From Streptomyces sp. NBC_00258 (lineage in GTDB: Bacteria; Actinomycetota; Actinomycetes; Streptomycetales; Streptomycetaceae), in contig NZ_CP108081.1 of assembly GCF_036182465.1 (NCBI RefSeq), forward strand, positions 10,540,001 through 10,604,000: a stretch of 64,000 bases of DNA. Direction: 5' to 3'. The position numbers and the translations under genes were made by a program. This document shows positions 24,240-31,125 of the stretch, piece by piece. Each line of letters starts with the position of its first letter. The stretch's first letter is position 1. The notes under the pieces are model-generated. The model made no database searches. It had not been told where the DNA came from and was given only the letters and a program-made list of their open reading frames with translations.

Positions 24240-25750
24240 CGGGCGAGCAACTCCAGGACCGAGCGGGAGGCCGGTTCGACGACATCCAGCAGGAAGCGCG
24301 GTGCCACACCGAGGACGACGGCCAGGGCGAGCAGCGGAACGACGGCGAGGCTCTCGTGCCCCCGCATGTCGGCGAACGCCCGCGGTGTGCCCGGCGCGTC
24401 GGGCAGCCGCAACGGCCCCGTGAACACCTGGCGCAGAGCCCGCAGGAACAGCCCCGCCGTGAGGAGGATGCCGAGTACGGAGAGAGCTGTGGCCAGCGGC
24501 TGTGGCCCGAGACTGCCCGTGAAGATCTGGAACTCGGCGATGAAGCCGGAGAAGCCCGGAAGCCCGAGCGAGGCGAAGGCCGCGACGCCCGTCATGGCGG
24601 CGAACGCGGGCGCCACGGCGGCGAGTCCGGAGTAGGCGCCCATGTCATAGGTGCGCCCACGTTCGTGGAGCACCCCCGCGAGGAGGAACAGCGCGCCGGT
24701 CAGCAGCCCGTGGCTCACCATCTGGGTCACGGCTCCGGTGACGGCGAGGGAGCGTGCCTGCTCGGAGCTGTCCGCCGTCGCGGCGGCCGCACCGAGGGCC
24801 AGCACGATGTATCCCATGTGGTTCACGGACGTGTACGCGACCATCCGCTTGAAGTCGGTCTGCGCCAGCGCGACCAGCGCCCCGTGGAGGACCGAGACCA
24901 CGCCGACGACGACCAGCACGAGGGCGTACTCGCGCCAGGCCTCCGGGAGGATCGGCATGGCGATGCGTACGAATCCGTACGTGCCCATCTTCAGCAGCAC
25001 CCCGGCCAGGATCGCCGAGCCGGCCGCGGGCGCCTCGACATGGGCCGGCGGCAGCCATGTGTGGAAGGGCACGGTCGGGGTCTTCACCGCCAGACCGACC
25101 ACGACGGCCAGCAGCACCAGGGCCCCGTGGACGGACCGCCCGGCGAGCGGGTTCTGCTCGGTCAGCTCGACCATGTCGAAGGTGTGCGGCGATGCGGCGA
25201 GGTACAGGCCGATGAAGCCGAGCAGCAGGGCGAGCGAACCGATGAACGTGTAGAGGAAGAACTTCAGCGCGGCACGGGCGGCCTGCCGGTGGCCCCATCC
25301 GGCGATGACGAAGTACATCGCCACGATGGACAGGTCGAAGAAGACGAAGAAGAGGATCAGGTCGAGGGCGACGAAGAGCCCGAGGCAGGTGGTCTGAAGG
25401 AAGAGGAACAGCGCCGCGAACTCGCGGATCCGGCGCTTCTCGCGCAGCGAGTAGAGCGCGCAGGCGAGAAACAGCAGACAGGTCAGGGCGAGCAGCGGAA
25501 GCGACAGGCCGTCGACGCCGACGTGGTAACTGACACCCGCGCCCGGAATCCAGCGGGCGCGCTCCTCGAACTGCATACCCCCGCCCGGCTCGTAGCCTGC
25601 CCACACCGTGATGACCAGGGCCAGTTCGACGGCCGACGCCGTCACCCAGACCGAGCGGAACACGGCCGGTGCCGTACGGCGGGGCAGGGCGAACAACAAC
25701 AGTGCGACGGCCGTGGGCGCGAAGACGAGGGCGGTCAGCAAGCGGATCAC
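24236..25750 (-). CDS. nuoM: NuoM-like membrane subunit
   Basis: This 504-residue antiporter-like subunit starts at GTG 25750, sharing GTGA with the nuoL stop. It has the NuoM hallmarks: V-G-V-D-G-L-S-L-P-L near 90, T-P-T-V-P-F-H-T-W-L-P-P-A-H-V-E-A-P, L-L-K-M-G-T-Y-G-F-V-R, and K-R-M-V-A-Y-T-S-V-N-H-M-G-Y. It should translocate one proton per cycle in a complex-I-type machine. All the lysines, glutamates and histidines expected in the half-channels appear present. Confidence 0.93.
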   Translation of the reverse strand: MIRLLTALVFAPTAVALLLFALPRRTAPAVFRSVWVTASAVELALVITVWAGYEPGGGMQFEERARWIPGAGVSYHVGVDGLSLPLLALTCLLFLACALYSLREKRRIREFAALFLFLQTTCLGLFVALDLILFFVFFDLSIVAMYFVIAGWGHRQAARAALKFFLYTFIGSLALLLGFIGLYLAASPHTFDMVELTEQNPLAGRSVHGALVLLAVVVGLAVKTPTVPFHTWLPPAHVEAPAAGSAILAGVLLKMGTYGFVRIAMPILPEAWREYALVLVVVGVVSVLHGALVALAQTDFKRMVAYTSVNHMGYIVLALGAAAATADSSEQARSLAVTGAVTQMVSHGLLTGALFLLAGVLHERGRTYDMGAYSGLAAVAPAFAAMTGVAAFASLGLPGFSGFIAEFQIFTGSLGPQPLATALSVLGILLTAGLFLRALRQVFTGPLRLPDAPGTPRAFADMRGHESLAVVPLLALAVVLGVAPRFLLDVVEPASRSVLELLAR

Positions 25751-27597
25751 CTCACGAGGACGAGGACGACGGCGAGGACAGTGAAGGCGGCGACGGCCTG
25801 GGCGAGGTACTGGTGAAGCTGTCCGCTCTGTGGGCGGCGGGCCCAGCGGCCGAGGGCGCGGGTTCCGGCGGCGACAGCGCCGACCGTCCCGTCGACGGCT
25901 CGTTCCACGACGTCGTTCGTCCAGCGGGCGAGCCGGAGGGTGGCGGAGGCCGACCCGTCGACGGCTCGGTCCAGCACCCGGTCGTCGAACGCCGCAGCGG
26001 CGTGCGCCAGCCGCATCGTGGGTGCGACCAGCAGGACATGAGCCGCGCGTTCGAGGCCCAGCCAGTCGGCGAACCCCGACTTCGCCCGCGCCGCCAAGGG
26101 CAGTGGGCGCGCACCCCAGCCCCAGGCGGCCGCGCCGGCCACGAGAGCCAGACCGGCGGAGAGAACGAACTCCCAGACATGTGGGGCGGGTTGACCCGAA
26201 GCGGCAAGGACACGGCTCACGCTGTCGCGCACCGGAGGGAAGGCAAGCGTCACCAGCGCCACGCATGCGAAGGCCGGCAGGACGAGAGACCACACGGCAC
26301 CGGCCGGGATGAGCCGGGCATCGGGGCGTGCCACCGCCGGACGCCACACGAACCACAACGCCTTGGCGCTGTAGACCGCGGACAGGACGGCAGCGGCGAG
26401 GCCGGCCGCGTACAGCCACGGACTGCGCTCCGAGGCACCGGCCAGCAGTACGTCCTTGGCGGCCCAGAGCGAGAGCGGCGGAAGCCCGGCCAGGGAGAGC
26501 GCGGCCACGGTGAAGGCCGTGCCGACCGTACGGTCATGGCGCGCCGCGCCGAGCAGCGCGGGCAGTTGCTGGGTGCCCAGCGCGGTCAGCCAGGCGCCCG
26601 CCGCGAGAAACAGCAGACTCTTCGCCGCCGCGTGAGCGATGAGCTGCAGCGTGCCGCCGGTCGTGGCACCCGCCCCCGCTGCGAGGACCATGAAGCCGAT
26701 CTGCGCACAACTCGACGCGGCCAGCAGCTGTTTGAGGTCGGTCTGCGCGACCGCGACGAACCCGAGGAGGACGGCCGTGGCCGCACCCGTCCAGGCAACC
26801 GCGTCGTCGCCCCAGCCGGAGGCGTCCAGTAGAGGTCCGGTCCGCAGCAGCAGGTACGCGCCCGCGACGACCATGGTCGCCGAGTGCAGCAGGGCGGAGA
26901 CCGGACTCGGACCCCGCATCGCCTTCGACAACCAGAAACTGAAGGGGAGTTGGGCCGACTTGCCGAGTGCGGCGACGACCACGCCCGCGGTGATGAACGA
27001 CAGCCACGGCTCCTCCGCCCGTGCGAGGCCGTCGAGAGAGAGCGACGCGTCCCGACCGCCGCTCGCCAGGGCCGCGCCCGCCGCCAGATAGAGACCGAGG
27101 TCCGCGGTGCGGGTCGTGAGGAACGCGGTGTCGGCCGCACGCGTACGCTCCGGGTCCCGCCACCAGTAGCCGATCAGCGCCCATGAGGAGGCACCCATGA
27201 CCTCCCAGCCCATCAGCAGGACGGGGAGAGTGGCGGCGGTGACCGTGAGGAGCATGCTCCCGGCGAACAGCAGCATGAGCCCGAAGAACCGAGCCCGTGC
27301 CTCGCCCGTGCCGAACTCCGCCGCGCTGAAGAGGAGTACGACGAGAGTGACCGCGGTGACCGTGACCGCCAGCAGCCCCGACAGGCCGTCCACCGCGAGT
27401 CGCATCGGCAGACCGTCGAGGAACGGGGCCTGCGCACTCGGGTGCCGGAACGCCGTGGCGACGGCGAGCCCCAGCGCGGCGGCCGCGACGGCGAGGGCCA
27501 CGCCCGGTGCCGAACGATCGGCCCGTCGCCCCACCACCAGGAGCAGCACACCGGCGCCGAGGGGCAGGGCGACCAGCGCCCACAGCAGAGCGCTCAC
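25747..27597 (-). CDS. nuoL: NuoL-like membrane subunit
   Basis: This 616-residue distal antiporter-like subunit starts at GTG 27597, overlapping the nuoK stop. Conserved parts: L-M-G-W-E-V-M-G-A-S-S-W near 120, K-S-A-Q-L-P-F-S-F-W-L, S-P-V-S-A-L-L-H-S-A-T-M-V, and K-Q-L-L-A-A-S-S-C-A-Q-I-G-F. The C-terminal amphipathic arm typical of NuoL ends in a last hydrophobic helix (A-V-A-A-F-T-V-L-A-V-V-L-V). It is at the low end of the usual size range. No MrpA-type extra domains are present. Confidence 0.92.
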   Translation of the reverse strand: MSALLWALVALPLGAGVLLLVVGRRADRSAPGVALAVAAAALGLAVATAFRHPSAQAPFLDGLPMRLAVDGLSGLLAVTVTAVTLVVLLFSAAEFGTGEARARFFGLMLLFAGSMLLTVTAATLPVLLMGWEVMGASSWALIGYWWRDPERTRAADTAFLTTRTADLGLYLAAGAALASGGRDASLSLDGLARAEEPWLSFITAGVVVAALGKSAQLPFSFWLSKAMRGPSPVSALLHSATMVVAGAYLLLRTGPLLDASGWGDDAVAWTGAATAVLLGFVAVAQTDLKQLLAASSCAQIGFMVLAAGAGATTGGTLQLIAHAAAKSLLFLAAGAWLTALGTQQLPALLGAARHDRTVGTAFTVAALSLAGLPPLSLWAAKDVLLAGASERSPWLYAAGLAAAVLSAVYSAKALWFVWRPAVARPDARLIPAGAVWSLVLPAFACVALVTLAFPPVRDSVSRVLAASGQPAPHVWEFVLSAGLALVAGAAAWGWGARPLPLAARAKSGFADWLGLERAAHVLLVAPTMRLAHAAAAFDDRVLDRAVDGSASATLRLARWTNDVVERAVDGTVGAVAAGTRALGRWARRPQSGQLHQYLAQAVAAFTVLAVVLVLVR

Positions 27598-27899
27598 TCC
27601 TTCAACTCCGCTGCCATGTCGGTCATGTCGATCTCCCGCGACCGGAACAGGGCGGTGACGACGGCGAACCCGATGGCCATCTCCAGGGCCATCGCCGTGA
27701 CCGCCACCACGATCAGGACCTGCCCCTCGGCCGCCGCCGGAGCGATGTAGTGCCACGCCGCCGCGGCGGCCAGGATGACCCCGCCGAGCATCAGTTCAAG
27801 GCCCATCATCAGCATCACGATGGACTGCTGGGTCAGGGCGCCGAACAGACCGACGCAGAACAGCGCGGAGGCCAACAGCAGAAACAGTTCCAGACTCAC
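27594..27899 (-). CDS. nuoK: NuoK-like membrane subunit
   Basis: This 101-residue, three-helix subunit starts at GTG 27899 and shares GTGA with nuoJ. Helix 2 has the family glutamate in L-M-M-G-L-E-L-M-L-G-G-V. The second helix-3 acidic residue is in T-A-M-A-L-E-M-A-I-G-F-A-V. Both glutamates that link the quinone site to the antiporter chain in complex I (and their MrpC equivalents) are therefore kept. Confidence 0.92.
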   Translation of the reverse strand: MSLELFLLLASALFCVGLFGALTQQSIVMLMMGLELMLGGVILAAAAAWHYIAPAAAEGQVLIVVAVTAMALEMAIGFAVVTALFRSREIDMTDMAAELKE

Positions 27900-28456
27900 C
27901 GGCCGACACCACCCCGTACGGGATCGTCCGCGTGCCCCGCCCGCAGGTCGTCGCCGAACCGGTCGTACCGTCCCCGGCGGGTGGCCAGCACCACGGTGGC
28001 GACGATCGTCGCGAACAGGGCCATGCCCAGGGTCATCATGGTGAGCATCTGCGGGCCCATGAGTGACATGCCGAGTTCCATGGTCGGATCGGCGGGTGCC
28101 TTCCCCCGGCGGGCCGGCCAGGGCGCGAGCAGGATCCCGGCGGCCAGCAGCGCGAACACCAGGACGCAGACGACGGCCGCGCCCTTCTTGTTGTGGATCA
28201 TCGTCATCGGCATGAGCCCGGCCGGGTTCATCATGTACATCACCATGAAGACCGCCATGATGGCCATCTCGATCGTCATCATCAGCACGATGACGATGCC
28301 CAGGTAGTCCAGTCCCAGCAGGACGACCAGGCCGCCCACGCACAGCAGCGAGGCCAGCAGGGAGAACGTCGCCCGTGCCATGGAGTCGAAACGGAACACC
28401 ATCACCGCGCCGACCACCGCAAGGACGGCCGGCACCCAGAAGACCGCGACATCCAT
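27896..28456 (-). CDS. nuoJ: NuoJ-like membrane subunit, methionine-rich
   Basis: This 186-residue subunit with about five helices is the NuoJ equivalent by position and topology. The central helix reads L-D-Y-L-G-I-V-I-V-L-M-M-T-I-E-M-A and keeps a membrane glutamate. Unusual for NuoJ, it has about 21 methionines, many in two clusters (the central helix into the M-Y-M-M-N-P-A-G-L-M-P-M loop, and M-E-L-G-M...G-P-Q-M-L-T-M-M). Methionine clusters can bind Cu(I), notable beside copA, but this link is inference. It lies 32 bp after nuoH. Confidence 0.82.
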   Translation of the reverse strand: MDVAVFWVPAVLAVVGAVMVFRFDSMARATFSLLASLLCVGGLVVLLGLDYLGIVIVLMMTIEMAIMAVFMVMYMMNPAGLMPMTMIHNKKGAAVVCVLVFALLAAGILLAPWPARRGKAPADPTMELGMSLMGPQMLTMMTLGMALFATIVATVVLATRRGRYDRFGDDLRAGHADDPVRGGVGR

Positions 28457-28488
28457 CGCCGTACGTCACCTCGCTTCCGTCAGGGAAC

Positions 28489-29433
28489 TCACCGGTTCAG
28501 CACCACCACGGCCACGACCAGCGCCTGCACGATCGCCAGCGGGGTCAGCACGACCCAGGCCAGCTCCAGATAGCGCTCCATACGTACGGTCGGAATCGCG
28601 CGCCGGACCCCTACCAGGAAGCCCAGGACAGCGGCCGTCTTGAGTACCGTCCAGGCCCAGCCCGGCAGCAGCGGCCCGTGACCGCCGCCCAGGAAGAGCG
28701 GCACACTGAACGCGGCGGCCACGACCAGCAGCAGCCACCGGCCACCGAGGAAGAGCACCCGGTCCGCGCCCGACAACTCGCCGCCCGCACCGCCCGCCAC
28801 GTCACGCCCGGCGGGCTGGTCGAACGGCCCCCAGAACGCCATCGCCATGGCACTCAGCAGATAGATCCCGAAGGCCACCGGCATCCACACCACGAACCAC
28901 AACCCGGCCTGGGCGCCCACGACTTCACCGACCCGAAGCGACTCGGCACCCAGCGCCGCCGTGGTGATGGCCAGCATGTGGGGCAGCTCGTACGCCAGCC
29001 CCTGCGCGAGGAAGCGGTAGCCGCCCATGAGCGAGAGCGTCGAGTTCGGCCCCCAGCCCGCCAGCCAGACCGCCGCCCATGCCAACGCCTCCATCGCGTT
29101 GAACCAGACGATCCCTTCCGGCAGATCACTCACCGGCCGGAAGCCGAGCGGAACTACGACCGCGGCAAGGACGGCGGCGACGGGAAGGAGACCGGCTCCG
29201 ATCCGGGCCAGCGGCAGGTCCGACGCCCGGGTCCGCCGGGGCTGCTGGACAAGATGCCGGAGGACCTGGCGGCCGGGTTCCGCCGCGCGGACCATCGTCT
29301 CCCGCAGCGATCCGGGCCGCCCGCGCCGGGCCCCGGCCGCGAGCACGGCGTCGAACCCGGCCGTCACCAGGGCCGCCCCGACCAGCAGTGCGGGCAGCAC
29401 GAGGACCGCCCACAGCGGAGTGCGCTCACCCAT
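28489..29433 (-). CDS. nuoH: NuoH-like membrane subunit with degenerate quinone loop
   Basis: The protein has 314 residues from ATG 29433, overlapping the end of the upstream fused gene by 8 bp. The NuoH parts G-W-G-P-N-S-T-L-S-L-M-G-G (127-139) followed by A-Y-E-L-P (147-151), and T-V-R-M-E-R-Y-L-E-L-A-W (282-293), are recognisable. In bona fide NuoH the loop P-F-D-x-P-E-A-E...E-Y-S-G carries the acidic residues of the quinone cavity. Here it reads P-F-D-Q-P-A-G-R-D-V-A-G-G-A-G-G-E-L-S-G (203-222), missing most of the glutamates. The fold should remain, but quinone chemistry is doubtful. Confidence 0.85.
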   Translation of the reverse strand: MGERTPLWAVLVLPALLVGAALVTAGFDAVLAAGARRGRPGSLRETMVRAAEPGRQVLRHLVQQPRRTRASDLPLARIGAGLLPVAAVLAAVVVPLGFRPVSDLPEGIVWFNAMEALAWAAVWLAGWGPNSTLSLMGGYRFLAQGLAYELPHMLAITTAALGAESLRVGEVVGAQAGLWFVVWMPVAFGIYLLSAMAMAFWGPFDQPAGRDVAGGAGGELSGADRVLFLGGRWLLLVVAAAFSVPLFLGGGHGPLLPGWAWTVLKTAAVLGFLVGVRRAIPTVRMERYLELAWVVLTPLAIVQALVVAVVVLNR

Positions 29434-30682
29434 GGCGGTGGACCGTCCCGGGCGCGGGTACGTGAGTCGGCTCGTCGAGATCCGGATCCAGGCTCGCGAC
29501 GATGATCCGCGCGCAGGCGAACTCGGTCCCGTCGAGCAGCCGGGGCAGACTGTCCAGCAGCGCCCTCGACGGAGGCACCGGTGTGTCGAGTCTCCCGCGA
29601 GGCCCGACGACCTCGGCGGCGTCCAGCGTTTCGGTGACATCGCAGGCCGCCGCACTCCGACCCACCGCGTCGAGCCACACGAGCATGCGGCTGTACGCGT
29701 CCCCGTCGGCGACCAGAGCCGGTCCTGTCACCCCACGGAGACGCGCGTCCTCGGCGGGCAGCACCCCGAGCCTTGTCGTGAGCCACCGCAGCGTCCGCGA
29801 GCGCTGGGCCCGACGGATCAACGGGCGTACGAGGGAGGTGAGTTCGGCGGCAGCGGCTCCGGCGAGGGCGCGATCCCGTACGAATCGGGTGCGTGCGGCC
29901 ATGTCGTCCCAGCCGGCCACGGCGAAGAACCTGCCCAGGCTGTCGAGGTGGGCCGCGCACAGCCGTCGGGCCGCGTCGCCCTGCGAAACGTGCTCGCCAC
30001 GGGAGGCGCGCAGCCATGGTTCGTCCCAGAAGGGTGGATGCGGGGCCCGGGAAGCGGTCACCGGTCCGACGGTGGCTTCCTGAACGATGTCTCCCTGGAG
30101 AGCCAGATGCAGGACGAGCCCCGCGGGCCAGTCGGCGAGTACGGGACCCAACGGCACGTGCAGGACGTCGAGCCGCAAACCGTCGCGGTCATCCGCCCGG
30201 TCCGCCATGGGCAGTCCCTCGACGAGGCCCATGTCGTGCCCAGCATGACCGTGATGCCCACCGTGCATGTCATGACCGCTGTGGTCCGAATGCGGATCGG
30301 TGCCACTGTCCTGTTGCTGCTCGTGTTGCTCGTGCTGCTCGCAGTGGGTGTGATGGGCCTCGTGTTCCCCGCGCGAAAGGTCCGCCAGCCCGCGCTCCAG
30401 AGCGTCGGCGACCCGCTCGGGATCCGTGATCCGCACGCGAGCCTTGGGCGCCGGAATGCCGTGCCACAGCCCCGCGACCCCGTCACCCTCGTCGCCCTCG
30501 CCGTCACGATCGCCGACGATGACCAATAGATCCGCCTCCACCGGCCCGCTCACACACGGCCAGCCGCGACGCGCCAACTCCGCTTCCACCGCGAGCCTTT
30601 GCCGCGTGGCGCCGGGGGAGACCGCGAGAAGGACGCCCGGCCGCGACACGGCCGCCCGCACGAGTGCGCGCCTCAGCTCCAC
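29426..30682 (-). CDS. degenerate fused NuoB-NuoD-like protein with 14-histidine linker
   Basis: The protein has 418 residues from GTG 30682 (AGGGGG upstream), overlapping the nuoA stop by 10 bp. Residues 12-57 resemble the NuoB/hydrogenase small-subunit fold (R-G-W-P-C...E-A-D-L-L-V-I-V-G) but lack the N2-cluster cysteines. Residues 107-149 hold 14 His with Asp and Gly. Residues 170-400 follow NuoD: L-G-P...A-G-L-V-L-H-L-A-L-Q-G-D, A-A-R-R-L-C-A-A-H, L-T-T-R-L-G-V-L-P-A-E-D-A, and the end V-A-S-L-D-P-D where NuoD has S-x-D-P-C-x-x-C. The quinone-site H-R-G loop is missing. It probably closes the membrane arm without normal Fe-S or quinone chemistry. Confidence 0.7.
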   Translation of the reverse strand: MELRRALVRAAVSRPGVLLAVSPGATRQRLAVEAELARRGWPCVSGPVEADLLVIVGDRDGEGDEGDGVAGLWHGIPAPKARVRITDPERVADALERGLADLSRGEHEAHHTHCEQHEQHEQQQDSGTDPHSDHSGHDMHGGHHGHAGHDMGLVEGLPMADRADDRDGLRLDVLHVPLGPVLADWPAGLVLHLALQGDIVQEATVGPVTASRAPHPPFWDEPWLRASRGEHVSQGDAARRLCAAHLDSLGRFFAVAGWDDMAARTRFVRDRALAGAAAAELTSLVRPLIRRAQRSRTLRWLTTRLGVLPAEDARLRGVTGPALVADGDAYSRMLVWLDAVGRSAAACDVTETLDAAEVVGPRGRLDTPVPPSRALLDSLPRLLDGTEFACARIIVASLDPDLDEPTHVPAPGTVHRHG

Positions 30683-31029
30683 CGGAACGCCCCCTCGCGC
30701 CAGGCGTACGCGACGCCCGCGAGCAGGATGCCCAGGAAGAGGAACATCTCGACGACCGCGCTGGTGCCGACGGCCGAGACGACCTTCGTCCACGGGTACA
30801 TGAAGAGCATCTCCATGTCGAAGGCGAGGAAGACCATCGTGACGGGGTACCAGCGCACGTGGAACCGGGAGAGCGGGTGTTCCCGAGGTTCGAGACCGCC
30901 GCTGAACGGGCCGGTGTGCACGGGCTCGCGGACCGCCCGCAGGGCGACGGACAGGGCATGGAGGAGTACGACGGCCGCGACGATCAATACGAGGAGTACG
31001 AGTACCGGTTGCCAGCCCGTTGTCGACAC
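30673..31029 (-). CDS. nuoA: NuoA-like membrane subunit
   Basis: This 118-residue, three-helix subunit starts at GTG 31029 (GGAAGGGG upstream). The NuoA signature is clear: P-F-S-G-G-L-E-P (usually Y-E-C-G), F-H-V-R-W-Y-P-V-T-M-V-F-L-A-F-D-M-E-M-L-F, then P-W. The Cys of the ND3-type loop is replaced by Gly, which is unusual. It is the first gene of the nuo-like operon and lies 96 bp after copA on the same strand, so it may have its own promoter or be reached by copA read-through. Confidence 0.88.
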   Translation of the reverse strand: MSTTGWQPVLVLLVLIVAAVVLLHALSVALRAVREPVHTGPFSGGLEPREHPLSRFHVRWYPVTMVFLAFDMEMLFMYPWTKVVSAVGTSAVVEMFLFLGILLAGVAYAWREGAFRWS

Positions 31030-31125
31030 AAGGGCCCCTTCCCGACGATCGCTCTCGGACGGTCACCACGGCAGGCAGCATGTCAGCAGCCCGGGGTGTA
31101 AGGAACGCACGACACCTGCCTCCGG

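Noticed and set aside
28375..29505. Plus-strand frame with repeated His, Gln and Arg across nuoH-nuoJ
   Set aside because: It mirrors the codons of the nuo genes; the His-rich look is an artefact of antisense Met/Val codons.
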